A DNA stretch of 64,000 bases, taken from contig NZ_CP151087.1 of assembly GCF_038396785.1 (NCBI RefSeq), positions 5,456,001 through 5,520,000 of the forward strand, read 5' to 3'. This document shows positions 35,413-44,252 of the stretch, one piece after another. A program made the translations under genes and the position numbers. Position 1 is the stretch's first letter. Each line of letters begins with the position of its first letter. The notes beneath the pieces are model-generated. The model was not told the DNA's origin. It searched no databases and saw only the letters and a list, made by a program, of their open reading frames with translations. This stretch comes from Sphingobacterium thalpophilum (GTDB taxonomy: Bacteria > Bacteroidota > Bacteroidia > Sphingobacteriales > Sphingobacteriaceae).

Positions 35413-35484
35413 CTTTCTTTTCTAAGAGGTTTGTCAAATTAGTTGTTATCACATTTTTTATTATAACTTTTGTTGCCTTTTCGG

Positions 35485-35492
35485 TACATTTG
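35485..35492 (+). promoter_or_regulatory. Predicted -7 element of the menaquinone gene cluster
   Basis: TACATTTG matches TAnnTTTG 24 bp before the mqnE start codon. A TTTTGTTG stretch upstream is a candidate -33 but at short spacing. Confidence 0.55.
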
Positions 35493-35515
35493 ATTTAAGA
35501 TAGGAGATACATTTA

Positions 35516-36715
35516 ATGAACGCAATAGATAAATTGAATTTCTTGATTAACGACAAAAACTTAGCTGTCGAGTTGAGAGATATAGCGGAGAAAGTTTTGC
35601 GAGAGGAGCGTATCACTTTTGAGGAAGGAGTGCTTTTATATGAAAAAGGTGAGCTAGGTTATCTTGGTGTGCTTGCTAACTATATTCGTGAGAAACGCCA
35701 TGGAGATCATACTTTTTTCAATCGTAATTTTCACATTGAGCCGACTAATGTTTGTGTCTATGACTGTAAGTTCTGTTCGTATTCCAGGTTAATAAAAGAA
35801 CGAGCAGAAGGTTGGGAGATGGAAGTTGACGGCATGATGGATATTGTTAAAAAATATGACAATGAGGCTGTTACTGAAGTTCATATCACTGGAGGGGTTG
35901 TTCCTAAACAAAACCTCGAATTTTATGCTGATTTCTTTCGCAAATGTAAGACGCATCGCCCCGAATTGCATATTAAAGGACTTACACCTGTAGAATATTA
36001 CTATATTTTTAAGAAGGCAAAATTAAGCCATTACGATGGCCTGAAGTATTTGCAATCTTGCGGCTTGGATTCTATGCCAGGGGGTGGAGCAGAGATTTTT
36101 CATCCAGAAATCAGAGAGCAGATAGCACATGATAAATGTACCGCCGAACAATGGTTGGATATTCATGAGCAAGCACATAAGCTGGGAATGCATACCAATG
36201 CCACCATGCTGTATGGTCATATTGAGCAGTTTTGGCATCGTGTAGATCACATGGAGCGCCTAAGACAGCTGCAAGATAAGACTGGGGGTTTTCAGACCTT
36301 TATTCCTTTGAAATTTAGAAATAAGGAGAACCAAATGTCCCATATTCCCGAGGTATCCGTTATCGAAGACTTAAGAAATTATGCGATTGCTCGAATTTAC
36401 ATGGATAATTTTGACCATATCAAAGCGTATTGGGCAATGATATCGCGAGATACGGCCCAGTTGTCCTTGGCTTTTGGGGTCGATGATATCGATGGAACAC
36501 TGGATGATACGACAAAAATATACAGCATGGCGGGAGCAGAAGAGCAAAAGCCAGGGATGACCACACAAGAGGTTGTCGAGCTGATAAAAAATGTTGGACG
36601 CCATCCGATAGAAAGAGATACCCTCTACAATGTGGTGACCGATTATAATGATTTTGTTTTTGATCAAGGTGATCAAAAGAAAAGCTATTATGCATTACCT
36701 GTTGTCAATTCATAA
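35516..36715 (+). CDS. mqnE: Aminofutalosine synthase
   Basis: 399 aa radical SAM enzyme of the futalosine route to menaquinone. The CxxxCxxC cluster motif is C80, C84, C87 (NVCVYDCKFCSYS); GGVVPKQNLEFYADFF and QTFIPLKFRNKENQMSHIPE are MqnE-type. It joins 3-(1-carboxyvinyloxy)benzoate to SAM-derived adenosyl to give aminofutalosine. It is first of three adjacent genes with mqnA. Confidence 0.93.
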   Translation: MNAIDKLNFLINDKNLAVELRDIAEKVLREERITFEEGVLLYEKGELGYLGVLANYIREKRHGDHTFFNRNFHIEPTNVCVYDCKFCSYSRLIKERAEGWEMEVDGMMDIVKKYDNEAVTEVHITGGVVPKQNLEFYADFFRKCKTHRPELHIKGLTPVEYYYIFKKAKLSHYDGLKYLQSCGLDSMPGGGAEIFHPEIREQIAHDKCTAEQWLDIHEQAHKLGMHTNATMLYGHIEQFWHRVDHMERLRQLQDKTGGFQTFIPLKFRNKENQMSHIPEVSVIEDLRNYAIARIYMDNFDHIKAYWAMISRDTAQLSLAFGVDDIDGTLDDTTKIYSMAGAEEQKPGMTTQEVVELIKNVGRHPIERDTLYNVVTDYNDFVFDQGDQKKSYYALPVVNS

Positions 36716-36727
36716 TCATATCACACG

Positions 36728-37354
36728 TTGAAAAAGACATTTTATTTTATACGACACGGACAGACTGATCTAAATTTAAAAGGTATTGTGCAGGGACGGG
36801 GTGTTAATTCCCCGCTTAACAAGATGGGCATAGCTCAAGCTCAGGCTTTCTTTGATCACTATAAGACAGTGCCTTTTGATAAGATATATACCTCCACTTT
36901 ATTGCGTACGCATCAAACTGTACAGGGATTTCTTGATTTGGATTTACCTTGGGAACAGCTTGTTGGTTTGGATGAAATAAGCTGGGGCGTTTATGAAGGA
37001 AAAGAACAGACACCAGAGTTGCTAACTGGTTTTGAAAAATTGGTCGCAGCATGGCGCAACGGAGAATTGGATGTCAGTATTGAAAACGGAGAGTCTCCTC
37101 ATGAATTGATGGCTCGTCAACAAGTCGCCTTGGATCATATGCTCGCTCGGACAGATGAAAAAAACATATTAGTCTGTATGCACGGTCGTGCTTTACGGAT
37201 TATGCTTTGTCTAATGACTGGTGTTGATGCCCGTTATATGGATGATTTCCCGCATACAAATACTGCTTTATATAAATTGCTGTATGATAATGGTCAATTT
37301 GAGATTGTGGACCATTACAATACTGCACACTTAGAAGCATTGATAAATGAATAA
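36728..37354 (+). CDS. Histidine phosphatase family protein
   Basis: 208 aa phosphoglycerate-mutase-like. The catalytic motif is R9-H10-G11 (FIRHGQTDLN), with LRTHQT, the acid residue in SWGVYEGKEQTPELL, and the second His in VCMHGRALRIML. The start is TTG at 36728: no ATG is in frame near it, and it gives the RHG motif at the normal place, 12 bp after mqnE. It overlaps mqnA by 8 bp. Sitting between two futalosine-pathway genes, it may serve that pathway or simply share the operon. Confidence 0.9.
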   Translation: MKKTFYFIRHGQTDLNLKGIVQGRGVNSPLNKMGIAQAQAFFDHYKTVPFDKIYTSTLLRTHQTVQGFLDLDLPWEQLVGLDEISWGVYEGKEQTPELLTGFEKLVAAWRNGELDVSIENGESPHELMARQQVALDHMLARTDEKNILVCMHGRALRIMLCLMTGVDARYMDDFPHTNTALYKLLYDNGQFEIVDHYNTAHLEALINE

Positions 37355-38075
37355 AATTAGAGTTTCTGCCGTATCGTATACCAATACTTATCCATTTTTG
37401 AATGGAATACGTAAATCGAAAGTGATGGAGCAAATCGACTTGAGCGTTGATTATCCAAGTGCCTGTGCACAGAAAGTAATCGATGATCAAGCTGATATCG
37501 GTATTATACCGACAGCTGCCTTATTAAGTCTTCCCGAGTATTATATTAATACCGATTTTTGTATCGGCACAGAAGGTGCTGTTGATTCTGTCTTTATTTT
37601 TGCCAATAAGCCTATTGATGAGGTAAAAACTTTACGTTTAGATAAGCAATCGCGCACGTCAAATGGTTTAGCACGTGTATTGATTAAAAATTATTGGAAA
37701 AAGGATGTAGCATTGGTCACTGATGAATCTATAGAGCCAGATGCCTATGTTTTAATTGGGGATCGTACTTTCGGTAAGAAGAATGCAGTACCCTATGTTT
37801 ATGATTTGGGGGAAGAGTGGTTTAACTTCACCGGATTACCTTTTGCTTTTGCCTTATGGGTAAGTAACAAAAAACTTCCCGACTCTTTTGTGGAGCAATT
37901 TAATGAAGCTTTAGCCTATGGTGTTGAACATGCAACCGATGTGATAGCCGGTCTCCCAGAATTTGAGGGCTTTGATTATACCAAATATCTGACGCAGCAT
38001 CTTAATTTCCATTTGACAGATAAGAAACGCGAAGCTGTGCAGTTGTATCTCCGGTATTTAAAAGAACTGGATTAA
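37347..38075 (+). CDS. mqnA: Chorismate dehydratase
   Basis: 242 aa periplasmic-binding-protein-fold enzyme, MqnA. RVSAVSYTNTYPFLNGIRKS at the start with substrate-binding serine/threonine, DIGIIPTAALLSLPEYYINT and LGEEWFNFTGLPFAFALWV are typical. It dehydrates chorismate to 3-(1-carboxyvinyloxy)benzoate, the substrate of MqnE. Its start overlaps the phosphatase by 8 bp. Confidence 0.93.
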   Translation: MNKIRVSAVSYTNTYPFLNGIRKSKVMEQIDLSVDYPSACAQKVIDDQADIGIIPTAALLSLPEYYINTDFCIGTEGAVDSVFIFANKPIDEVKTLRLDKQSRTSNGLARVLIKNYWKKDVALVTDESIEPDAYVLIGDRTFGKKNAVPYVYDLGEEWFNFTGLPFAFALWVSNKKLPDSFVEQFNEALAYGVEHATDVIAGLPEFEGFDYTKYLTQHLNFHLTDKKREAVQLYLRYLKELD

Positions 38076-38130
38076 CCTGGGGCGCTTGACCTGAACAGGG
38101 ACCCACATACCCTAAAAATATTTAAATTAG

Positions 38131-38179
38131 AATTGTCAGGTAAGCCTTACACGGTAGTGTGAAGGCTTAACTGACAATT
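38131..38179. repeat. Long hairpin (22-bp stem)
   Basis: AATTGTCAGGTAAGCCTT.. pairs with AAGGCTTAACTGACAATT, one internal mismatch and one bulge, short GGTA loop. It lies 55 bp after mqnA. Could be a palindromic mobile cassette or a structured mRNA 3' end. There is no T-tract after it. Confidence 0.75.
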
Positions 38180-38273
38180 GATTCCCCGGGGGCACTACCC
38201 CCCCTGATAAATTCCCTTTATTTCTTGCTTTTGTTTATAACGACTTCGGTAAGGCGTATAACTCCGATTACAC

Positions 38274-38407
38274 CATGTTTGGAATTAAAAGGGTAACAGC
38301 ACCCTTTTTACAGGGTATTAACAAGGGGTTAATAGGGGTATACCCCTGTTAACCCCCTGTTATACCCCTGCTAACCCCCTGTAATACCCCTGTTAGAATC
38401 AAACATG
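38274..38407. repeat. GC-rich inverted and direct repeat array
   Basis: Outer arms CATGTTTGGAATT (38274-38286) and AATCAAACATG (38397-38407) enclose a hairpin (38287-38308), then an inverted 22-bp unit (38319-38340) meeting a direct copy at the palindrome GGGGTATACCCC (centre 38340/38341), followed by a further copy (38363-38384) and a partial copy (38385-38396). Unit: TACCCCTGTTAACCCCCTGT. The units are adjacent with no spacers, so this is not a CRISPR. Confidence 0.85.
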
Positions 38408-38437
38408 ATATTAATCAAGAGTTAATTAGGTTCCTAT

Positions 38438-38467
38438 AAAAAAACCACTCATTGAGTGGTTTTTTTA
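38438..38467. terminator. Bidirectional intrinsic terminator
   Basis: AAAAAACCACTC / GAGTGGTTTTTT with a short loop and A- and T-runs on both sides; serves the convergent mqnA transcript and the helicase gene. Confidence 0.85.
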
Positions 38468-38550
38468 TCGACTTATTTTAACGACAATGCAGGTCTCCTT
38501 ATGCATTGGAATCACAGCTTGATTATCGACTGACCTTCGCGCGCAAACAA

Positions 38551-39855
38551 CTAGGTACGTCCAATTTTTACTTTACGCCCTTTGATTTTTTGCCCACTAG
38601 CCTTATTGATAATAACGGAAGCAAGCTTTCTTTTAACGGCAACATAAGCTACCTTATCTTTCACTTCTATTATACCGATGTCGTCTTTTTCAACACCTTC
38701 CAAATGGAGGAGAAAACCTACGATGTCAATTTTATTGACTTTATCTTTTCGTCCAGCACTGATATAAAGTGTGGCGAAAGGTGAATTTTCCGGAAGATCA
38801 TAGTATTCGGGAAATTCCTCTTCAGGTATTTCCTCCGCTATATAGGGATAGGCTTCTTCAGGCTTTAAGATGACATAGACATCACCCTTTGCCTGCATAC
38901 GCGCAGTACGTCCATTGCGATGAATAAAGCCATCTTCTTTATGCGGTAGCTGGTAATGAATAATGGCATCAACTTCGGGGATATCCAGCCCTCTTGCAGC
39001 CAAATCGGTCGTGATCAAAACATTGTTGGAATGATTACGGAATTTGAGAAGCGCCAGCTCACGATCTTGCTGTTCAAGTCCGCCATGAAAGGTGTCGTGA
39101 ATAATATTGCGATTGTCCAGCAGTTCGCTGATGTGATCTACTGCATCACGATGATTACAGAAAATAATCATTTTTTTCGTCCCGATCTTGCAGATGAGTT
39201 TTAGCAATGCCTCCAATTTCTTTTGAACAGGAGCAACGACCTTTTTTATTGTAATGCGGGGTATGTTCTGTGAATTATTCAGAAAATCAACAAGAATAGG
39301 CTCCTTTATCTGTGTAAATGGCGGGATCACATCCATCATTGTTGCAGAAGTCAATATCCGTGATCTTATGGCCGGTATATGTCGAATAATGAAATCCATT
39401 TGATGCTGAAATCCCAGTTCCAACGATTTATCAAATTCGTCTAACACAAGGGTGTGGATACTGGTCGGATCAAAATTTCCTTCTTCGATATGTTGTTTTA
39501 TACGTCCTGGAGTTCCTATAATAATTGCGGGAGCATCCTTGAATTCATTTTTTTCGATACGGGTACTATGACCGCCATAGGCACAGGTGACTTTGTGACC
39601 TGTGGCCACCTTGCGTAGCACTTGCTCTATCTGTAAAGCAAGTTCGCGGGTCGGCACTAAAATCAGTACTTGAACCTCCCGAACGATTTCCTTCAATTGC
39701 GCTAAAATGAGCAATGAAAAGGCCAAGGTTTTGCCAGATCCTGTGGGTGAAAGTAAGATGAAATCATGGTCTTTTTGATACGATTCCACTACTTTTTCTT
39801 GCATCTCATTTAAGGATGAAATGCCTAATTTATTTAAAATAGCTTGTAGCTGCAT
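38551..39855 (-). CDS. DEAD-box RNA helicase with DbpA-type RNA-binding domain
   Basis: 434 aa from ATG 39855 (a predicted -7 element lies in the longer frame). Motifs: Q-motif near SLNEMQEKVVESYQ, I SPTGSGKTLAF, Ia PTRELALQ, Ib TPGRI, II LDEFDK (Asp-Glu-Phe-Asp instead of DEAD), III TSATM, V TTDLAARGLDIPE, VI HRNGRTAR. The last 70 residues (VDIVGFLLHLEGVEKDDIG) are a DbpA-like domain that binds structured rRNA. Likely acts in ribosome assembly or RNA remodelling. Confidence 0.9.
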   Translation of the reverse strand: MQLQAILNKLGISSLNEMQEKVVESYQKDHDFILLSPTGSGKTLAFSLLILAQLKEIVREVQVLILVPTRELALQIEQVLRKVATGHKVTCAYGGHSTRIEKNEFKDAPAIIIGTPGRIKQHIEEGNFDPTSIHTLVLDEFDKSLELGFQHQMDFIIRHIPAIRSRILTSATMMDVIPPFTQIKEPILVDFLNNSQNIPRITIKKVVAPVQKKLEALLKLICKIGTKKMIIFCNHRDAVDHISELLDNRNIIHDTFHGGLEQQDRELALLKFRNHSNNVLITTDLAARGLDIPEVDAIIHYQLPHKEDGFIHRNGRTARMQAKGDVYVILKPEEAYPYIAEEIPEEEFPEYYDLPENSPFATLYISAGRKDKVNKIDIVGFLLHLEGVEKDDIGIIEVKDKVAYVAVKRKLASVIINKASGQKIKGRKVKIGRT

Positions 39856-39859
39856 TTGA

Positions 39860-39867
39860 CAAAAATA
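39860..39867 (-). promoter_or_regulatory. Predicted -7 element close to helicase start
   Basis: Minus-strand TATTTTTG matches TAnnTTTG only 5 bp before the ATG, pointing to a very short or absent 5' UTR. Confidence 0.45.
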
Positions 39868-39930
39868 CAAAATACCGCTATCTTGAAAGGAACAAACTAG
39901 AATGAAAATTTTTTAGGCATTTTATACCTA

Positions 39931-39970
39931 AAAAAACAAGGTAATCGGTCTATAAAAGATGATTACCTTG
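39931..39970 (-). terminator. Terminator of asnA
   Basis: Arms CAAGGTAATC and GATTACCTTG around a 13-nt loop; on the minus strand a T7 tract follows, downstream of the asnA stop. Confidence 0.75.
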
Positions 39971-40041
39971 CGCTGATTTGTATCGATATATTGGAAAACG
40001 CGGTATAGTTACCGTGTTATTAATTCTTAATAAGTATTGTT

Positions 40042-41088
40042 TTATAAAATATCAATACCTTCTTGTCTTAGCGTTTCTTTTTTGTCCTCTTCCCAGATAC
40101 TGACTTGGACTTCTCCAATATGTTGTTTCTTAAGCATAAACATACAGACACGTGATTGTCCGATCCCACCGCCCATAGATTCCGGTAATTGATCATTAAG
40201 AAGCATGCTATGGAAAGTCAGTTTGGATTTTTCAGTACAATTTCTGATTTCCATTTGATGTGCCAAAGCGGTTTTATCGACACGGATTCCCATGGAAGAA
40301 AGTTCAAACGCTGAATTTAAGATCGGGTTCCATACGAGAATATCGCCGTTTAATCCTTTGTGGCCAGCCTCATTGGCGGTACTCCAGTCGTCGTAGTCGG
40401 CTGCGCGTCCATCGTGTGCAACACCATTGCTGAGTGCCCCTCCGATACCATATAAAAACACAGCTCCATATTCTTTTGTGATGGTATTTTCACGTTCTTT
40501 TGCAGTTAGATTAGGATATTTTTGCAGTAGTTCTTCTGCTGCAATAAATGTAATGGTTTCTGGGAGAATAGCTTTTATCTGTGGATACTTGCTTTCAACC
40601 TGTTGTTCTGTATAGCGTAATGCATCGTAAATTTTTAATACGGTTTCTTTCAGCAAGGCCAAATTACGTTGATCTTTATCGATTACTTTTTCCCAATCCC
40701 ATTGGTCTACATAGATCGAATGGATAGGGGTGTAATCTTCATCAGGACGCAGTGCTTTCATGTCTGTCACGATGCCTTCCCCAGGTAACATTTCAAGCTC
40801 TTTTAAACGGACTCTTTTCCATTTTGCCAATGAATGTACCACGACAGCTCTTTTTTCATTCAATGATTTAATCGGAAATGATACCGGACGCTCAATTCCA
40901 TTTAAGTCATCGTTTAATCCTGTGCCGTCTAAAACCACCAATGGTGATGAGATCGGAATTAAATTTAATGCTTTCTTTAGTTGTTGGACAAATGTATCTT
41001 TAACGAAGCTGATAGCAACTTCGGTATTTAAAAGTTTTCTTCCCTCCATATGAGTCAAATGAAATACCATGCATGGATTGATACGCAT
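40042..41088 (-). CDS. asnA: Aspartate-ammonia ligase (asparagine synthetase A)
   Basis: 348 aa, typical length. Class II aminoacyl-tRNA-synthetase-like enzyme making asparagine from aspartate, ammonia and ATP. Signatures: DDLNGIERPVSFPIK, VVHSLAKWKR, MKALRPDEDYTPIHSIYVDQWDWEK, FLYGIGGALSNGVAHDGRAADYDDW and LPESMGGGIGQSR. The ammonia dependence fits an organism that makes ammonia with urease. Own promoter and terminator, so monocistronic. Confidence 0.96.
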   Translation of the reverse strand: MRINPCMVFHLTHMEGRKLLNTEVAISFVKDTFVQQLKKALNLIPISSPLVVLDGTGLNDDLNGIERPVSFPIKSLNEKRAVVVHSLAKWKRVRLKELEMLPGEGIVTDMKALRPDEDYTPIHSIYVDQWDWEKVIDKDQRNLALLKETVLKIYDALRYTEQQVESKYPQIKAILPETITFIAAEELLQKYPNLTAKERENTITKEYGAVFLYGIGGALSNGVAHDGRAADYDDWSTANEAGHKGLNGDILVWNPILNSAFELSSMGIRVDKTALAHQMEIRNCTEKSKLTFHSMLLNDQLPESMGGGIGQSRVCMFMLKKQHIGEVQVSIWEEDKKETLRQEGIDIL

Positions 41089-41117
41089 GGTTTTATTTTT
41101 TATTCAGTTATTTCATA

Positions 41118-41125
41118 CAAAAGTA
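41118..41125 (-). promoter_or_regulatory. Predicted -7 element of asnA
   Basis: Minus-strand TACTTTTG matches TAnnTTTG, 30 bp before the asnA start codon. Confidence 0.55.
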
Positions 41126-41283
41126 TGAAAATATCATTGGTTAATCTGTTTGGTTGTGATTTTTAATATTTATCCATTAAAAAGTTGAAAAAATAAAAAA
41201 ATTCTAACAAAATGAAGGTAGGTCAATATTTAATTATAAAACTAATAATTTGTTGGTGCAACCAAAAGTGTTTGGTTACTTAC

Positions 41284-41317
41284 CAAAAGAGCCCTGAAAT
41301 ATTTCAGGGCTCTTTTG
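41284..41317 (-). terminator. Palindromic terminator after the IscA-type gene
   Basis: CAAAAGAGCCCTGAAAT / ATTTCAGGGCTCTTTTG, a perfect 17-bp palindromic stem, 24 bp after the stop at 41341; ends the minus-strand transcript. Confidence 0.8.
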
Positions 41318-41340
41318 TTTATGGTGGATCGATTGATTGA

Positions 41341-41667
41341 TTAAACGGAGAAGCTTTCGCCACATGCACAGGTCCGGCTCGCATTCGGGTTGTGGAATTC
41401 AAAACCCTTTCCGTCTAAACCATCGGAATAATCCAATTCTGTACCTGCCAGGTATAAAAATGATTTTATATCCAAACAGACTTTCACGCCTTTATCTTCG
41501 AAAAATTGATCACCTTTTTTTTCTTCGTTATCGAAGTTCAGCTTATAACTCAAGCCCGAACAACCGCCACTTTCCACAGCAACACGCACAAAGTAATTGC
41601 TGTCATATTGCTCATCCTTCATGATTTCCTCGATACGAGTTTTTGCTTTGTCAGTAACTGTAATCAT
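41341..41667 (-). CDS. A-type iron-sulfur carrier (HesB/IscA family)
   Basis: 108 aa from ATG 41667; the longer frame from 41703 overlaps a predicted promoter. The three conserved cysteines are present: C36 (ESGGCSGLSY) and C100/C102 (RTCACGESF). Transfers Fe-S clusters to apo-proteins. It lies just after a cysteine desulfurase that supplies sulfur and may be co-transcribed or driven by its own promoter. Confidence 0.93.
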   Translation of the reverse strand: MITVTDKAKTRIEEIMKDEQYDSNYFVRVAVESGGCSGLSYKLNFDNEEKKGDQFFEDKGVKVCLDIKSFLYLAGTELDYSDGLDGKGFEFHNPNASRTCACGESFSV

Positions 41668-41688
41668 AGTAATTTCCTTTGTATGACA

Positions 41689-41696
41689 CAAAGATA
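41689..41696 (-). promoter_or_regulatory. Predicted -7 element of the IscA-type gene
   Basis: Minus-strand TATCTTTG matches TAnnTTTG, 21 bp before the ATG at 41667. Confidence 0.55.
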
Positions 41697-41748
41697 CATA
41701 CAATCTTGTTATATTTCGTCTCCTATAAAGTTTTTAGAATGTCATAAA

Positions 41749-42927
41749 TTAATCGATCAGGCCAGCTTTGAAAAGTTGCCAGATGGGGGATTGATCGCGG
41801 ATTTTGCGAACCGCTGCTGTGATCAATTGGGCACATTGTATAATATCCTCTTGCGTCGTAAATATGCTTAAGCTAAAGCGAATGGCCGATAATGCATCTT
41901 CTTTGGAAATACCCATAGCCATTAAAACATGAGAAGGTTCTCTGGATCCGGTCACACAGGCCGAGCCCGAGGAAAGGGCCAATGTGGGACAGGTAGTCAT
42001 TATTTCGCTGGCCAGGATATGTTTAAAACTAATGTAACTGGTGTTTGGTAGGCGGGGTGCATTCTTTCCATGAATGATGATTTCAGGAATCTCACTTAAA
42101 ATTTCTTCCAACAGATTGCGGTTTCGTTCGACCGTATTGTAAGATGCTGGCTTAATCAGAGATATGGCTTTTCCAAAGCCGACGATAGCTGGCACGTTGT
42201 ATGTTCCGCCTCTAAATCCGCTTTCCTGACCACCACCTGCAATCAGCGGGGCAATCTGAATCGGCTTTGATTTTCGACGAATGTATAAGGCGCCGATTCC
42301 CTTTGGGCCATGAAGTTTATGCGCACTCAGACATAAGAGGTCGATCGGGATTTTTTGTAGATCAATGTTGATTTTTCCGACAGCCTGCGTTGCGTCACAG
42401 AAAAATAAGATGTCTTTCTCTGTACAAATAGTAGCGATTTGTGCTAGTGATGTACATACCCCTGTCTCGTTATTGGCAGCCATGATGCATACGAGTATGG
42501 TCTGGGAACTCATTGCATTTTTCAAGTCGTCTATATTTATCATTCCTTGTGCATCGACGGGGAGATAGGTGATCTGCGCTCCTTTTTTCGTCAATTGTTC
42601 ACAGCAACTTAGGACAGCCTTGTGTTCTGTTGAAACGGTGATAATATGATTCCCCTTGGATTGATATTTGTCAAATATGCCACAGATTACGGTATTAATA
42701 CTTTCTGTTGCACCTGAATTGAAAAATAGTTCTTTCGCTGAGCAATTCAGCACTTCAGCTAATTGTCCTCTAGCAAGTTGGATGGCAGCATTGGCTTCAC
42801 GCCCCATTTGGTGATAGACACTTGATGCGTTCGCATAATTTTGGATGAAATAGGGAGTCATGGTATTCCATACTTCATCCAAAATTCGAGTTGTAGCGTT
42901 GTTGTCCAAATAAATGATATCCTTCAT
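41749..42927 (-). CDS. Cysteine desulfurase (NifS/IscS family)
   Basis: 392 aa PLP enzyme. Starts MKDIIYLDNNATTR; PLP lysine K204 in LSAHKLHGPKG; catalytic Cys C324 in SSGSACVTGSREPSHVL, in the long flexible loop of the IscS-like type I group. It mobilises sulfur from cysteine for Fe-S clusters, and perhaps tRNA or thiamine sulfur. Gene order with the IscA-type carrier supports Fe-S assembly. Confidence 0.93.
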   Translation of the reverse strand: MKDIIYLDNNATTRILDEVWNTMTPYFIQNYANASSVYHQMGREANAAIQLARGQLAEVLNCSAKELFFNSGATESINTVICGIFDKYQSKGNHIITVSTEHKAVLSCCEQLTKKGAQITYLPVDAQGMINIDDLKNAMSSQTILVCIMAANNETGVCTSLAQIATICTEKDILFFCDATQAVGKINIDLQKIPIDLLCLSAHKLHGPKGIGALYIRRKSKPIQIAPLIAGGGQESGFRGGTYNVPAIVGFGKAISLIKPASYNTVERNRNLLEEILSEIPEIIIHGKNAPRLPNTSYISFKHILASEIMTTCPTLALSSGSACVTGSREPSHVLMAMGISKEDALSAIRFSLSIFTTQEDIIQCAQLITAAVRKIRDQSPIWQLFKAGLID

Positions 42928-42953
42928 CAGGATAAAGATAAGGATAATGAAGG

Positions 42954-43379
42954 TTATGCTGAAGCCTTCACATCAACTTCCTTTTTTTTGACATTCGGAT
43001 CATATCTTAAGCCTGGCGTTAACCAATACATCAGTATGATACGGGAATAGCGGTAGTTGAATGGCGACATTAAAACAACGCTCATGATCGCAACTGTTGC
43101 ATAGAGTATAAAAGAAGAATCATTGCCTGTCAGGATATAGGTTGCCATACAGGCAGTAACCATTTCGGCGATGGAAAACGCATAGGTAACATACATGGCA
43201 CCATAAAAATAACCTGGCTCACGTTCGTAACGAAGTCCACAGTATTCGCAATGGCTATTCATTTTTTGTACTTTCAGACCGTATGCAGGCCCTTGGTACA
43301 CATGGCCGATTCTACATCTTGGACATTTTGCTTGCCATGCGGCTTTAAATTCAGATAATTCGTATTTAACCTCTTCCAT
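42954..43379 (-). CDS. DUF983 family membrane protein
   Basis: 141 aa. A zinc-ribbon-like CxxC pair (AKCPRCRIG, HCEYCGLRYEREPGYF) precedes two membrane segments (VTYAFSIAEMVTACMATYI; ATVAIMSVVLMSPFNY). This is the DUF983 pattern; molecular role unknown, often near cytochrome or redox genes in other bacteria. It lies 26 bp from the cysteine desulfurase gene and 2 bp after the AraC regulator gene. Confidence 0.85.
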   Translation of the reverse strand: MEEVKYELSEFKAAWQAKCPRCRIGHVYQGPAYGLKVQKMNSHCEYCGLRYEREPGYFYGAMYVTYAFSIAEMVTACMATYILTGNDSSFILYATVAIMSVVLMSPFNYRYSRIILMYWLTPGLRYDPNVKKKEVDVKASA

Positions 43380-43381
43380 AG

Positions 43382-44248
43382 TTATAGTTGTTTTCTGAAC
43401 TCTTCTGGTGTGAGCCCAGCGGATTTTTTGAAAAATTTAGTAAAGTATGAGTTGTCCTTAAATTGCAGCTCATCTGCAATTTCGGTAATATTTAAATTTC
43501 GATTGACCAGGAGCCGCTTCGCTTCAAGGACAATGCGGTTCCGGATGATCTCTCCTGCAGATTGCCCAATATAGGATTTACAGATCGCGTTGAGATGATT
43601 GGGCGTGATAAATAGCTGATCCGCATAAATGCTGGGCAGCTTGGTCGATTTAAACTGCTGCTCAACCAATTGCTGAAAGCTATTAAATATTTTATGATTG
43701 TAGGGGTTGCCTCTTTCGAGATGTTCCTTCTCTGTAGCAATCGAAATATATAATATAAACTGCAGTAAAAGTGTACGGATATAGTCTTCCGGTAATCGTT
43801 CAGCTTTTGCAGATAGGATTTGATCGAGAATAGCAGTGGCCTGGGGTCGATATTGTTCAGCTAACACAAATATCAGATGTTCAATTTTACCCTGTAAAAA
43901 GCTAAAGCGCTCCAGGTAGTCGGTACGTAAAAGAAAAGATTGAAAGTAATCAATCGAAAAATTGACAACATAACCTGCTTCATCCCCCACAAAATTCCAG
44001 GTATGTACCTGACCCGGAACCATAAAATAGATCTGATAAGGCGCTATCTTATAATGATTAAAATCAATGATATGCTCTCCGGACCCCTTGGTGAAAAGGA
44101 CGAAATGAAAAAAATTATGCTTATGTGGGAACACCATATCCTGATGTTTGATGATATATTCTTTCAGATCATCAATATGAATCGTTGTGTTATTGTTGAG
44201 ATCAATACTACAACTATCAATGATAGGTATGGTGTTTTTTCTATTCAT
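43382..44248 (-). CDS. AraC family transcriptional regulator
   Basis: 288 aa: N-terminal cupin domain (HKHNFFHFVLFTKGSGEHII, GQVHTWNFVGDEAG) for ligand sensing and C-terminal double HTH (LFITPNHLNAICKSYIGQSA; NITEIADELQFKDNSYFTKFFKK). It is first in a minus-strand run with DUF983, the cysteine desulfurase and the IscA-type gene. Targets unknown. Confidence 0.92.
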   Translation of the reverse strand: MNRKNTIPIIDSCSIDLNNNTTIHIDDLKEYIIKHQDMVFPHKHNFFHFVLFTKGSGEHIIDFNHYKIAPYQIYFMVPGQVHTWNFVGDEAGYVVNFSIDYFQSFLLRTDYLERFSFLQGKIEHLIFVLAEQYRPQATAILDQILSAKAERLPEDYIRTLLLQFILYISIATEKEHLERGNPYNHKIFNSFQQLVEQQFKSTKLPSIYADQLFITPNHLNAICKSYIGQSAGEIIRNRIVLEAKRLLVNRNLNITEIADELQFKDNSYFTKFFKKSAGLTPEEFRKQL

Positions 44249-44252
44249 ATTA

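Larger units (their letters stand above)
38076..38550. other. Non-coding repeat-rich region
   Basis: 475 bp between convergent genes. Contents in order: a long near-perfect hairpin (38131-38179), G/C-run segment, a terminator-like hairpin, a GC-rich inverted and direct repeat array (38274-38407) and a bidirectional terminator. No supportable ORF or RNA family recognised. Confidence 0.75.

Noticed and set aside
38319..38396. CRISPR-like array
   Set aside because: The 22-bp units touch each other without spacers, one is inverted, and no cas genes are present.
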